Of a stretch of 64,000 bases of DNA, positions 17,614-27,347 are shown piece by piece (position 1 is the stretch's first letter; each line of letters opens with the position of its first letter). Source of the DNA: Moraxella ovis (lineage in GTDB: Bacteria; Pseudomonadota; Gammaproteobacteria; Pseudomonadales; Moraxellaceae); assembly GCF_900453105.1 (NCBI RefSeq), contig NZ_UGPW01000001.1, positions 1,054,001 through 1,118,000 on the forward strand, in the 5' to 3' direction. Both the position numbers and the translations under genes were made by a program. The notes beneath the pieces are model-generated. The model was not told where the DNA came from and made no database searches. It was given only the letters and a program-made list of their open reading frames with translations.

Positions 17614-18360
17614 TTATTGAGTGCTGTTGAATTCAATGGTCAGAGAATTTTTAAGTCCTGCCATCTCGCTAATTGGTGAGCTGTCATAGATGGCCGCCGT
17701 AGCACTCGAGGCAAGCTCCTGATCGCCATTGCCAACACGAACGCCCGTGACATTACCTGCATTATCAAGCTGTATCGTGACCATGATTTTCTTACCGCCT
17801 GTGTCATTATATCTTTCCCATGCCATGATGATGCGCGCTGTGGCAGCACTTGCGGCTTGTTTTAGGTCGGCGCTGGGCGTGGTCTTCTGCGTAGTGCTTT
17901 CTTGGACAGTTGGTGTATCGATGGATGCCGATCCTTGTGTATCATAAGTCATTATGGCTTCATCAATGGGCGGATGCTCGATGTGTTCATACTCATATAC
18001 AGGCGGGTGGCTTGGCTGCTGAATGTCTCGGATGGGTTGCCATGTCGGCTTGATGGGTGTGCTTGATCTGAATATCGGTTGAAATTCTGCTTGGTCGCCT
18101 ACATTATGATGAATGGTTTTTTGAACGACTGTGCTACTTACCGAACGAATGCGCTTGGTATCTGCTTGGGATAGAATTTGAGCTTCTAGAACATTGACCT
18201 TAGGCGGCTGGACAGGCTTTACCGACAGCATCGCCAAGATTGCAAGCAAATGCACCAATATCGTCACTAAGATGACAATTAAAATGGTGGATTTTGTGAG
18301 TCTTGCAGGCTGAATATTGACTGACTGTTGATCGGAAGCGGCGCTACTCATGGGGCTCAT
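17614..18360 (-). CDS. tolA: TolA-like energy-transducing membrane protein
   Basis: 248 residues: a short cytoplasmic start, one transmembrane segment (ILIVILVTILVHLLAILAML), a proline-containing periplasmic linker (HPPVYEYEHIEHPP), and a C-terminal TolA/TonB-like domain (ITVTIQLDNAGN-type strand, GVRVGNGDQ, STIEFN-like end). Known TolA proteins are often longer, with a helical Ala/Lys-rich domain II; that domain is largely missing here. Directly upstream of tolB, so TolA is favoured over TonB. tolQ and tolR are not upstream, where a non-coding gap and divergent hrpA are found. Confidence 0.8.
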   Translation of the reverse strand: MSPMSSAASDQQSVNIQPARLTKSTILIVILVTILVHLLAILAMLSVKPVQPPKVNVLEAQILSQADTKRIRSVSSTVVQKTIHHNVGDQAEFQPIFRSSTPIKPTWQPIRDIQQPSHPPVYEYEHIEHPPIDEAIMTYDTQGSASIDTPTVQESTTQKTTPSADLKQAASAATARIIMAWERYNDTGGKKIMVTIQLDNAGNVTGVRVGNGDQELASSATAAIYDSSPISEMAGLKNSLTIEFNSTQ

Positions 18361-18655
18361 AGATGGGCTAAAACTTGGATCATTTTATCATAGTTTTGGG
18401 TGCTTGCCTATTTGTGGATATTATTGACTGCATTCACTAAGAACAAAATTGCGCCCTTGCCAAAAGTCCATTACAATATTACCAAATCTGATAAAGGTTG
18501 CCTGTCAATTGATTTGTATGTTGATATGGGCAGCTTTGAAATATTATAAATCAACATCTCGGTCAATGATAAATGAGTCAAACATCAATATTATATAATC
18601 TAAACAGAAGCTAAATTTTTAACTTAAATACATCACCAAACAATATAGAACAACG
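18361..18655. promoter_or_regulatory. Divergent promoter region between tolA and hrpA
   Basis: 295 bases, AT-rich, no ORF with an SD. TATAAT at 18594-18599 serves hrpA; the leftward tolA promoter is not obvious. Nothing else recognised. Confidence 0.45.
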
Positions 18656-21600
18656 ATGAATAATTTACCCATATTAGCCAAAGATCAATACTATCTAAGC
18701 AGACTTGCCAGAGAAATAAAGCACGCCCACGCCGAAGACAAAACAAAAAAACAAGCACGGTTCGATGAGATCACACAGCGCTCACGCGAGATCGTGCAGG
18801 CGCGCATCGATAATATTCCTACCAATCTGACTGAGCTTTTGAATCAAGATCTGCCGGTAACCAGAGAGGCGGACACACTCATTCAAGCCATTAAAGATCA
18901 TCAAGTCATCATCGTCGCAGGCGAGACAGGTTCGGGCAAGACAACTCAGCTGCCCAAACTTGCCATGCTGGCTGGTCGCGGCATCACAGGGCAAATCGGA
19001 CATACGCAGCCAAGACGTCTGGCGGCGCGCTCGGTGGCAGGGCGTATCAGTGAGGAGCTGGGCGAGAGTCTGGGTAAGACAGTGAGCTTTAAGGTGAGGT
19101 TCACCGAAGAGGGCGGTCAGCACAGCATCGTTAAGCTGATGACGGATGGTATTTTGCTCGCTGAGCTTGGCTCGGACAGGTTCTTAACGCGTTATGATAC
19201 CATCATCATCGATGAGGCGCATGAACGCAGTCTTAACATCGATTTTATTTTGGGTTATCTAAAGAGTCTGCTGCCAAAGCGCCCAGACCTAAAAGTCATC
19301 ATCACGTCTGCCACGCTAGATACGCAGCGATTTGCTGATTATTTTGCCAAGGATGGCAAACCTGCGCCTGTATTTAGCGTCGAAGGGCGCAGTTACCCTG
19401 TGGAGGTGCGTTATCGTCCTTTGACCGATCAGATCATAGCCAGCCATGACGACGATGCCTTTGATGAGGCTGAGGATAATCTGCCCAGAGCTTTGACAGC
19501 TGCAGTGGCTGAATGCTTAGATGATGCCGCCAAAAAAGGCCATCCGCATCAGGCGGACATCCTAATTTTTGCCAGTACAGAAGCTGAGATTCGAGAGCTT
19601 CAAGACATTTTGACCACGTATGCGCCACTGCACACCGAAGTTTTGCCGCTTTTTGCTCGTCAGAGTTTTGCTGAGCAGCAGAGAATCTTTGCGCCATCTG
19701 GTAAGGGTCGGCGCATCATCATTGCCACCAACGTCGCAGAGACCGCCTTGACTGTGCCGAACATTCGCTACGTCATTGATTTGGGTTTTGCGCGTATCAG
19801 CCGTTATAACTATCGTTCACGCATCCAAAGACTGCCCATCGAAGCCATTAGTCAGGCAGCGGCTAATCAGCGTAAAGGTCGCTGCGGTCGTATCGGTGAT
19901 GGTGTGTGTATCCGCTTGTATTCTGAAGAGGATTTTAATGCGCGCCCTGAGTTTACTGAGCCTGAGATTCTGCGCACCAATTTGGCAAGTGTGATTTTGC
20001 AGATGGCGCGGTTGAACTTGGGCGATGTGGCTGAATTTGATTTCATTACACCACCGGATTTTCGTTTGGTGAATGATGGCAAGAAGCTACTGCTTGAACT
20101 CGGGGCGATCCATGATGAGCCAACCAAAACCGCCATCAAAAAACGCAAAAACACCCCAAGTAGTCTAACCAAAATCGGTCAGCTGATGGCGAAGATGCCG
20201 ATCGATCCGCGCCTTGCTAGAATGCTGGTCGCAGGTGATCATTTTGACTGCTTGGCGGACATGCTTATCATCGTATCTGCGCTGGCAGTGCAGGACGTGC
20301 GTGAGCGCCCGATGAATAGACAAGCCCAAGCCGACCAAAAACATGCCTTATTCCGCCGTGATAATTCTGATTTTTTGTTTTATTTAGAGCTGTATCAGGC
20401 GTTGTTTGGATTGCATGAGACTAATGATAACCAGCTGCTTAGCAGCAATGCAAGGCGAAATTTTGCCAAAAAGCATTATCTTAGCTTTACACGCATCCGT
20501 GAATGGCAAAAAACCCATGAACAGCTATCTGCGATGATGGAAGAATTGGGCTTTGAAATCAAAAAGCCCGCAGATCAAGATTCTAAAGATACACCAAAAA
20601 TCGACACAAAAAAAGGTACACGTCTATCATTAAATAAAAAAGGCATCAAAAAGACCAAGGGTGTCAGCCTAAACGCGCTAAAATCTATCAGTGCCAATGG
20701 TGTGCCTGATAAAGCCGCGATTCAATACGCCAATATCCACCGCGCATTATTAACCGCGCTTTTGTCCTTTGTGGCGCATAAGACTGACACGCCGGGTGAA
20801 TATCTCATGGCGCGCAGCCAAAAGGCGCGAATCTTTCCTGCCAGCACCCTGCACAAAAAAGGCATCGATTGGCTCATGGCGTTCGAGGTGGTGGAGACCT
20901 CTCAAGTGTACATGCGCTGCAATGCCAAGATTGAGCCTGAGTGGATTGTCTCAACGGCGGCAGATCTTTTAAAATACCATTACTTTGAACCGCATTGGTC
21001 AAAAAAGACAGGGCGAGTGCGTGCCTATATGCAGATCAGCTTGTTTGGGCTGATTGTTGTTGCCAAAGAGCTGACCAACTATGAGCCTGTGGACATTGAG
21101 CACGCCAGAGAGATCTTTATCCGAGATGCGTTGGTGGGGGACAATTATGGTTTTAATGCCAAATTCCTAACGCATAACACCGCCAAAATCAAAGACGTGG
21201 AGCGCATCGAAGACAAGCTTCGTCGCCGAGATCTGTTGGTGGACGAAGAGCGGCTTTATCAATTTTATCATCAACAGATCCCTAACCATATCGCCAGTCG
21301 TAAGGCGTTTGAAGAATTTTATCATGAAAAAGCAAGCGACAATCCTAACTTCTTGTTCTTTGAAGATGACGATGTGCTCAATGAAAACATCAACGCCAAT
21401 CAGGATTTTCCTGAGACATGGCAGCTGGGCGGGGTTAAGTTACCTTTGTCTTATGTCTTTGACCCAAGTTCAGACGATGATGGCGTGACTGTGCGCGTGC
21501 CGATCAAGGCGTTATCTCAGATTGACCCGGTGGCGCTCCTGTGGGGGGTTGCAGGTTGGCGCTATGAATTGGTGCTTCAGCTATTAAAAACGTTGCCCAA

Positions 21601-22810
21601 AGAGCTGCGCCGTCAAATCGTTCCAATCCCAGATACAACGAACAAGATTTTTGATAAATTAAATGCCGATAGCGGCGTAGGGCTACTAAATCAGCTGTCT
21701 GATAACCTGCTGCGTCTGGGCGTGCGTGTCAGCCCCAATGATTTTGATCCTACCAAAGTAGATAACTATCTAAGACCGCTCATCTGCGTGGTAGATGATA
21801 AGAATCACATCATCGAAAAAAGCCGAGACTTAGAGCGATTAAAAGCGCGCCACACCACAACCATTCGCCAAGAAGTGATGGTCGAAGAAGGCCTGCACCA
21901 TGCACTCCCTGAGCATTTTAACTTTGTGCGTAATAAACACACTTCTGGTGTGGTCATGCAAGAATTCTCTGCATTAAAGGCGGACAAGGCAGGCACGGCG
22001 GTGTCGATTGCCCAATTTACCGAACTAAAATCCGCCCTTAGCATGCATAAGCAGGGCGTGCTGGCGCTCATCAAATCAAAGCTTGGTGCCAAACAAAAGC
22101 AGCTCACCAGTCAGGTGGATAAGACATTTAAATTGGCGTTCGCACCACTTGGCGACCTTGAGAAGCTAAAAGCCATCGTCGTTGATGCAACATTGCAGGC
22201 GTGTTTTTATGATCATGCGCCAAGATTCATCGACAGCTCCAGCGAGGATGCTCGTCAGCACATTGGTGCGCTTATTGATGATGAGACGTCTTGGTTGGTT
22301 GAGCATTTGCCTTTTGATGCTGATGAGTTTAACGTGACCCGAGATAAGATTTTGAGTGAATTTCTCTTAACAGGTCAAGGCGTCCTAAAAATTCTAAAAG
22401 ACATCTATACCGCTTGGCAGACGGCGCGCGGTAAGCTGCTCATGCTAGATAATGAGATTTTTGGTGAGAGCATTGAGGATGTCGAGGATCAATTGGATGA
22501 TTTGGCGTTGTCTGACTTTGTATATCGCACGGATGTCATGCGCTGGCGAGAATATCCGCGTTATCTGCAGGCACTAAACACCCGATTGGACCGCTTGACT
22601 CATAACTTAGATGCTGATCTTGATGGGGTGTATCTGCTTGATGTACACATGGAGCGACTCGCCAATCGTGTGCATGATCCTAAGATCGCCGAATATCGCT
22701 GGCTCATTGAAGAATATCGCATCAACCTATTCGCTCAGCCCATGAAGACAAAATCACCTGTATCCACTAAGCGGCTTGAGAAACTGTGGGCAAACTTAAA
22801 CACAAAATAA
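18656..22810 (+). CDS. hrpA: ATP-dependent RNA helicase HrpA
   Basis: Large DEAH-box helicase; in E. coli it rescues stalled ribosomes and processes some mRNAs. The P-loop GETGSGKTTQLPK is at about residues 89-101, the DEAH box DEAHERSLNIDF starts at residue 186, motif III is SATLD, and motif VI is QRKGRCGRIGDG. Winged-helix, ratchet and OB-fold domains and the long HrpA C-terminal DUF3418 region complete 1384 residues, near the usual 1300. An extra Lys-rich linker (KKGTRLSLNKKGIKKTKG) around residue 655 is unusual. TATAAT at 18594-18599 is the likely -10. Confidence 0.94.
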   Translation: MNNLPILAKDQYYLSRLAREIKHAHAEDKTKKQARFDEITQRSREIVQARIDNIPTNLTELLNQDLPVTREADTLIQAIKDHQVIIVAGETGSGKTTQLPKLAMLAGRGITGQIGHTQPRRLAARSVAGRISEELGESLGKTVSFKVRFTEEGGQHSIVKLMTDGILLAELGSDRFLTRYDTIIIDEAHERSLNIDFILGYLKSLLPKRPDLKVIITSATLDTQRFADYFAKDGKPAPVFSVEGRSYPVEVRYRPLTDQIIASHDDDAFDEAEDNLPRALTAAVAECLDDAAKKGHPHQADILIFASTEAEIRELQDILTTYAPLHTEVLPLFARQSFAEQQRIFAPSGKGRRIIIATNVAETALTVPNIRYVIDLGFARISRYNYRSRIQRLPIEAISQAAANQRKGRCGRIGDGVCIRLYSEEDFNARPEFTEPEILRTNLASVILQMARLNLGDVAEFDFITPPDFRLVNDGKKLLLELGAIHDEPTKTAIKKRKNTPSSLTKIGQLMAKMPIDPRLARMLVAGDHFDCLADMLIIVSALAVQDVRERPMNRQAQADQKHALFRRDNSDFLFYLELYQALFGLHETNDNQLLSSNARRNFAKKHYLSFTRIREWQKTHEQLSAMMEELGFEIKKPADQDSKDTPKIDTKKGTRLSLNKKGIKKTKGVSLNALKSISANGVPDKAAIQYANIHRALLTALLSFVAHKTDTPGEYLMARSQKARIFPASTLHKKGIDWLMAFEVVETSQVYMRCNAKIEPEWIVSTAADLLKYHYFEPHWSKKTGRVRAYMQISLFGLIVVAKELTNYEPVDIEHAREIFIRDALVGDNYGFNAKFLTHNTAKIKDVERIEDKLRRRDLLVDEERLYQFYHQQIPNHIASRKAFEEFYHEKASDNPNFLFFEDDDVLNENINANQDFPETWQLGGVKLPLSYVFDPSSDDDGVTVRVPIKALSQIDPVALLWGVAGWRYELVLQLLKTLPKELRRQIVPIPDTTNKIFDKLNADSGVGLLNQLSDNLLRLGVRVSPNDFDPTKVDNYLRPLICVVDDKNHIIEKSRDLERLKARHTTTIRQEVMVEEGLHHALPEHFNFVRNKHTSGVVMQEFSALKADKAGTAVSIAQFTELKSALSMHKQGVLALIKSKLGAKQKQLTSQVDKTFKLAFAPLGDLEKLKAIVVDATLQACFYDHAPRFIDSSSEDARQHIGALIDDETSWLVEHLPFDADEFNVTRDKILSEFLLTGQGVLKILKDIYTAWQTARGKLLMLDNEIFGESIEDVEDQLDDLALSDFVYRTDVMRWREYPRYLQALNTRLDRLTHNLDADLDGVYLLDVHMERLANRVHDPKIAEYRWLIEEYRINLFAQPMKTKSPVSTKRLEKLWANLNTK

Positions 22811-22832
22811 GTCGTTTATAGCTATTTAAAAA

Positions 22833-22870
22833 CCCTTAAATTAGTGAAAAAATGTTCACTAATTTAAGGG
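22833..22870. repeat. Perfect 16-bp inverted repeat between hrpA and the FabH-like gene
   Basis: Arms 22833-22848 and 22855-22870 (CCCTTAAATTAGTGAA and its exact complement), loop AAAATG. It follows the hrpA stop by 22 nt and precedes the next start by about 93 nt. No U-run follows, so it is either a poor terminator or an operator/RNA element. Confidence 0.8.
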
Positions 22871-22963
22871 AAATTGTGATAAAATTTTACAACTGGTTAC
22901 ATCTTTTGTGATAAACTAAAGACAGTTTATTATATTAATAGTGAATAATACTAAGGATTATTT

Positions 22964-24109
22964 ATGCCAATTTATCTTACTGCAACAGGGCTGCACACCC
23001 CAAAAGACAAAATCACCAACGAAGAGCTCGTGGCGAGTTTTAACACCTATGTGGATAATTATAACCGTGATAATGCTGCTGCGATCGAAGCAGGTAAGAA
23101 AGTCGCGTTGCAGCATTCTACCGCTGAATTCATCGAAAAAGCATCAGGCATTAAGTCTCGCTATGTCATCGACAAAAAAGGCATTCTAGATCCTAAAATC
23201 ATGGCGCCAGTTTTCCCTGCGCGCAAGTTGGGCGAAGAGCTGTCTATCATGGCGGAGATGGGTGTTGATGCACTCCAAAAAGCCCTAGATACTGCAGGAC
23301 TTAAAGGCGAAGACTTAGATGGCATCATCTGCGCCTGTTCTAACTTTCAGCGCGTGTATCCAGCCATCGCCATCGAGATTCAAAACGCCATCGGCATGAA
23401 GGGTGGCTTTGCCTTTGACACCAATGTGGCGTGTAGTGCGGCGACTTTTGGTATTGCTCAGGCTGCTGGCATGATTAAGGCGGGTCTTGGTAAGTGTGTG
23501 GCGGTGGTGAACGTTGAGATTACCTCAGCTCATCTAAATTGGCGTAATCGTGACAGCCATTTCATCTTTGGTGACATCGCGGCAGCCACCATCATCGAAG
23601 AGCTAGACACACCAAAAGGCTATGAAGTACTCGACTGCAAGCTCTACACTCAGTTCTCAGCCAATATCAAAAACGAATACGGATTCATGGACAGAAGTGA
23701 ATATCTGGCAGCAGGTCAAGACATTCATGCTGACATTAAAGAGCCTGTGACAGATAAGCTATTCTTACAAGAGGGACGTAAAGTATTCCGCGAGGTCTGC
23801 CCAAAAGTATCTGAAATCATCAGCACCCATTTGGCAGAAAACAACATTGATAATCAGCAAGTTAAGCGCCTATGGCTGCACCAGGCCAATATCAACATGA
23901 TCGATCTAATCCTGCGTACTGTGATGGGCAAAGAGGCGGATAAAGCCATTGCGCCGATCGCCATTACCGAATATGGCAATACCAGTTCGGCAAGCCCGAT
24001 GATCGCTTTCCATGAGCATCAAGATGGCGTTGAAAGTGGCGATCTTGGGGTGATTTGCTCATTTGGTGCAGGTTATTCGATCGGTTCTGTCATCGTGAAG
24101 AAAGTTTAA
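22964..24109 (+). CDS. Beta-ketoacyl-ACP synthase III family protein (FabH-like)
   Basis: Thiolase-fold condensing enzyme of 381 residues. The catalytic triad is visible: Cys157 in NVACSAATFG, His in LWLHQANINM, and Asn in EYGNTSSASPM. Classic FabH is about 320 residues; this one is longer, with an extra N-terminal stretch (residues 25-75), as in the extended KAS III group found in Pseudomonas and Acinetobacter. It should condense an acyl-CoA or acyl-ACP with malonyl-ACP; whether it starts general fatty acid synthesis or makes a special lipid is unknown. Monocistronic: perfect inverted repeat upstream, strong terminator downstream. Confidence 0.87.
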   Translation: MPIYLTATGLHTPKDKITNEELVASFNTYVDNYNRDNAAAIEAGKKVALQHSTAEFIEKASGIKSRYVIDKKGILDPKIMAPVFPARKLGEELSIMAEMGVDALQKALDTAGLKGEDLDGIICACSNFQRVYPAIAIEIQNAIGMKGGFAFDTNVACSAATFGIAQAAGMIKAGLGKCVAVVNVEITSAHLNWRNRDSHFIFGDIAAATIIEELDTPKGYEVLDCKLYTQFSANIKNEYGFMDRSEYLAAGQDIHADIKEPVTDKLFLQEGRKVFREVCPKVSEIISTHLAENNIDNQQVKRLWLHQANINMIDLILRTVMGKEADKAIAPIAITEYGNTSSASPMIAFHEHQDGVESGDLGVICSFGAGYSIGSVIVKKV

Positions 24110-24114
24110 TTATT

Positions 24115-24147
24115 AAAAACACCTCAACTGGCTTGAGGTGTTTTTTT
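24115..24147 (+). terminator. Terminator after the FabH-like gene
   Basis: 13-bp stem (24115-24127 with 24133-24145), CTGGC loop, T7 tail. Confidence 0.93.
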
Positions 24148-24274
24148 GTTCTTCATAATTTATTTAACATAATACACATGGCAGACACCAAAGACTAAAA
24201 TAAAATCGTACCTTTAAGTCAGAACTTTACTACGTTTAACCGCAAGCCTTATAGTGAATTTGGATGACAATATT

Positions 24275-24303
24275 TTGGTGTCTGGCTTAGTATCTGTTAT
24301 AAT
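24275..24303 (+). promoter_or_regulatory. Sigma-70 promoter of trmA
   Basis: TTGGTG (24275-24280), 17-nt spacer, TATAAT (24298-24303), 26 nt before the trmA start: the best-looking -35/-10 pair in the host part of the window. Confidence 0.75.
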
Positions 24304-24329
24304 GCATGTTTTATTTAGATATTGATATG

Positions 24330-25451
24330 ATGAATCCTCAAGCCTACCAAGCCCAGTTGTCCGCTAAGATCGACCGCATTCAATCGCAGTTTGCGCAGTT
24401 TAACCCGCCAACCCTCGAGATCTATGAATCGCTTGTCAGTCATTTTCGTCAGCGTGCTGAATTTAGAATTTGGCACACCGAAGATGATTTGTTCTATGCG
24501 ATGTTCGAGCGCAATGATTCGGGTAATAAAAGCGTCGCACGTGTGGATGAATTTCCCATAGCGAGCAGGGCGATTAATGAGCTGATGCCGATTTTACTTA
24601 ATCATCTTAAAGCTGATCCGCTGCTGTCAGAGCGATTATTTGAAGTGCATTTTTTAAATACCTTGCACGAACAAATGCTGGTTACGCTCATCTACCACAA
24701 GAAGCTGGGCGAACAATGGCAAGCTTTGGCAAGCGAGTTGGCCGATAAATTAAACATCAAGCTCATCGGGCGTAGCCGCGGACAAAAATTAGTATTGTCC
24801 GATGATTTCGTCGTCGAGAAGATGACGGTGAGCATTGAGGGGCAAGACGAGGATTTTTATTATCAGCAGATTGAAGGTGGGTTTAGTCAGCCTAATGCTT
24901 ATGTGTGCCGCTACATGCTGAATTTTGCTTGCGATGTAGCGGACAAAATCAGCCAAAATGACCAGAGGGATCTGCTGGAGTTGTACTGTGGCAATGGCAA
25001 TTTTACCCTGCCATTGTCTAAATATTTTAATCGAGTGCTTGCCACTGAGCTGGCAAAATCGTCGGTAAACTCAGCCAAATGGGCGATTGACCATAACGAC
25101 ATCCAGAACATTGCCATCGCGCGTCTGTCTGCTGAAGAGTTCAGTCAGGCGCATAATGGCGAACGTGAATTTAGACGATTGGCCGAGAGCGATATCGATA
25201 TCAAATCTTACGATTTTAATACTGTATTTGTTGATCCGCCGCGCGCAGGAATTGATGATGAGACGTTAAAGATTTTGGCGAATTTTGAGAATATTATTTA
25301 TATCTCGTGCAATCCTGATACACTGTTCGATAATTTGCAGATGCTATATCACACGCATGAAATCAAGCGTTTTGCGTTATTTGATCAATTTCCCTACACG
25401 CATCACATCGAAAGCGGTGTTTGGCTTGTCAAGAGACAATCAGCATTCTAG
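24330..25451 (+). CDS. trmA: tRNA (uracil-54-C5)-methyltransferase TrmA
   Basis: Makes ribothymidine at position 54 of tRNAs using SAM. The start at 24330 ([13 protein letters not shown]) matches the family N-terminus and gives 373 residues, the usual length. Motifs: [11 protein letters not shown] site [25 protein letters not shown], the nucleophilic cysteine in [10 protein letters not shown], and the C-terminal [15 protein letters not shown]. TrmA is distinguished from RlmC/RlmD by the lack of an iron-sulfur cysteine cluster. Its last 12 bases overlap the convergent exonuclease gene. Confidence 0.94.
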   Translation: MNPQAYQAQLSAKIDRIQSQFAQFNPPTLEIYESLVSHFRQRAEFRIWHTEDDLFYAMFERNDSGNKSVARVDEFPIASRAINELMPILLNHLKADPLLSERLFEVHFLNTLHEQMLVTLIYHKKLGEQWQALASELADKLNIKLIGRSRGQKLVLSDDFVVEKMTVSIEGQDEDFYYQQIEGGFSQPNAYVCRYMLNFACDVADKISQNDQRDLLELYCGNGNFTLPLSKYFNRVLATELAKSSVNSAKWAIDHNDIQNIAIARLSAEEFSQAHNGEREFRRLAESDIDIKSYDFNTVFVDPPRAGIDDETLKILANFENIIYISCNPDTLFDNLQMLYHTHEIKRFALFDQFPYTHHIESGVWLVKRQSAF

Positions 25452-26099
25452 CGCCGTCTTTAGCGCAATATCAATGTCTTGTCTGGCAAGCCATTGCTTA
25501 TAATCAGGCGGTATGTCTTTGAATTCTTTGCCTTTGTGCTTGCCAAATGGCATGGTCTTAGGCAGGCAATTCAAGAACAGCGTCTCAAAGTCATCCGCTT
25601 TAATGCGCTCATTCAACGCCATCAGCACCTTATGGGTAAACAGCACATCAAAATATGCCCCATGCGCGTGCATCTCATAAGTCTGCCTATCATCTGGATA
25701 AAAGTGCGTCAGTAGCGCGCCAAGGCCAAACTTGGGCAGCTCACCAAAAAATTTCCGCGCCAGTATGCAGGTACAAATCGGCTTGATGTTTGATATAGCA
25801 ACCCCTGCATTTTTGAGAACACTGAGATCATAACTGATGTGATGACCGATGAGATAGGTGGTCTGTGGCATGACAAAACTGGTGTGGGGCGGGCATTCTG
25901 CAACGTCTTCATCATAGATGCCGGTGACTTTGCTGGCGCCATATTCGATGGGTTTTTGAGGGTTGAACCGAGCGTTAAAATGCTGACCTGTCGGCATAAG
26001 AAGCGTGTCAATCTCAAGCCATGCGATTTCGGTGGCATGAGGGTCTTTGGTGCCTGTGGTCTCGGTGTCTAAAATCAGCGCATGGGCAGAAGTATTCAT
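25440..26099 (-). CDS. DnaQ-like 3'-5' exonuclease with C-terminal DUF3820 domain
   Basis: 219 residues. The DEDD exonuclease fold: [12 protein letters not shown] (Exo I, Asp and Glu), [14 protein letters not shown] (Exo II), and [14 protein letters not shown] (Exo III, late His-x-x-x-x-Asp). The C-terminal [20 protein letters not shown] is the small DUF3820 domain, often fused to such nucleases. Substrate unknown; DNA repair, RNA trimming or proofreading are all possible. Convergent with trmA and divergent from prfA. Confidence 0.85.
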   Translation of the reverse strand: MNTSAHALILDTETTGTKDPHATEIAWLEIDTLLMPTGQHFNARFNPQKPIEYGASKVTGIYDEDVAECPPHTSFVMPQTTYLIGHHISYDLSVLKNAGVAISNIKPICTCILARKFFGELPKFGLGALLTHFYPDDRQTYEMHAHGAYFDVLFTHKVLMALNERIKADDFETLFLNCLPKTMPFGKHKGKEFKDIPPDYKQWLARQDIDIALKTALEC

Positions 26100-26208
26100 C
26101 TGGTAGGTTTAAATTTTAAAAAAGATTGGGCGGATTATACCAAAAATTTAATGCAAAAATCGTCAAAATATGGCAAAATAACCCGTTTAAAATTAGCTTA
26201 TAAATACC

Positions 26209-27288
26209 ATGAAAGAGAGCCTACGCCACCGCCTAGACCAAATGGCGGACAGATTTGAAGAAGTGACTGCCTTATTATCTGACCCTGACACGATCAGCGA
26301 CAGTAAGAAATTCCGTGCCTTGTCGGTTGAGCATAGCGATTTGTCCGAGCTTGTGGACGCTTGGGGAAAGTTTTGCCAAGCTGAAGAAGACCTAGCAACT
26401 GCGAATGAAATGCTGTCCGACCCTGACATGAAAGAGATGGCAGAAGAAGAGATTGATGCTGCCAAAGCTGAGATTGAGCGTCTGGGCGATGTGCTAAATA
26501 TCCTAATGCTGCCCAAGGATCCCAACGACAAGGCGACCGCCTTTTTGGAAATTCGAGCAGGGACAGGGGGCGATGAAGCGGCGATATTTAGTGGCGATTT
26601 GTTCCGTATGTACCAAAAATATGCCCAAAGTCAAGGTTGGCAGGTGGAAGTCTTATCCGCTAACGAAGGCGAGCATGGTGGCTATAAGGAAATCATCACC
26701 CGAGTGTCGGGCGTGGGCGTGTATGGACGGCTTAAATTTGAAAGTGGGGCTCATCGGGTTCAGCGTGTGCCAGCCACCGAGTCGCAGGGACGTGTACATA
26801 CGTCCGCTTGTACGGTTGCGATTATGCCTGAGATTGAGCTTGATGATACGGTTGAGATTAACCCTGCTGACCTACGCATTGACACCTATCGCTCAAGCGG
26901 GGCGGGCGGTCAGCACGTTAATACCACCGATTCTGCGGTGCGGATTACCCACATTCCCACAGGCGTGGTGGCCGAGTGCCAACAAGAACGCTCACAGCAC
27001 GCCAACAAAGACAAGGCGATGAAAATGCTTGTCGCCAAAATCCAACAAGCCAAAGTCCAAGCCCAAATTGACCAAACCAGCGATATGAGACGAAATTTGG
27101 TGGGTTCAGGCGACCGCTCCGAACGTATCCGCACCTATAATTTCCCGCAAGGACGCATGACCGACCACCGTATCAATCTGACGCTTTATAAGTTAGATGC
27201 CATTATGGAAGGCGATTTGGGGGAATTATTGGATGCACTCTTGCGTGAACACCAAGCTGACCTAATGGCTAGCGTTGGTGGTGAGTAA
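26209..27288 (+). CDS. prfA: Peptide chain release factor 1
   Basis: Recognises UAG and UAA stop codons and triggers peptide release. Anticodon-like PAT motif in [10 protein letters not shown]; catalytic GGQ at 233-235 ([18 protein letters not shown]), exactly the E. coli positions; [14 protein letters not shown] near the end. Length 359, typical. hemA and prmC, its usual neighbours, are absent: an exonuclease gene is upstream and the phage begins directly downstream. An extended -10-like TGGCAAAAT lies at 26171-26179. The coding sequence is intact, so integration did not damage it. Confidence 0.97.
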   Translation: MKESLRHRLDQMADRFEEVTALLSDPDTISDSKKFRALSVEHSDLSELVDAWGKFCQAEEDLATANEMLSDPDMKEMAEEEIDAAKAEIERLGDVLNILMLPKDPNDKATAFLEIRAGTGGDEAAIFSGDLFRMYQKYAQSQGWQVEVLSANEGEHGGYKEIITRVSGVGVYGRLKFESGAHRVQRVPATESQGRVHTSACTVAIMPEIELDDTVEINPADLRIDTYRSSGAGGQHVNTTDSAVRITHIPTGVVAECQQERSQHANKDKAMKMLVAKIQQAKVQAQIDQTSDMRRNLVGSGDRSERIRTYNFPQGRMTDHRINLTLYKLDAIMEGDLGELLDALLREHQADLMASVGGE

Positions 27289-27297
27289 CCATTTACT

Positions 27298-27347
27298 ATT
27301 TTAGGGTAATTATTTTTAACTTAATTACACTAGGATTACCCTAAAAT
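27298..27347. promoter_or_regulatory. 13-bp inverted repeat at prophage boundary / integrase start (possible att or operator)
   Basis: ATTTTAGGGTAAT (27298-27310) and its exact complement (27335-27347) flank a 24-nt AT-rich spacer. The element begins 10 nt after prfA ends, and its right arm overlaps the first two bases of the integrase ATG. Position suits attL core/arm sites or an integrase autorepression operator. Confidence 0.6.
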
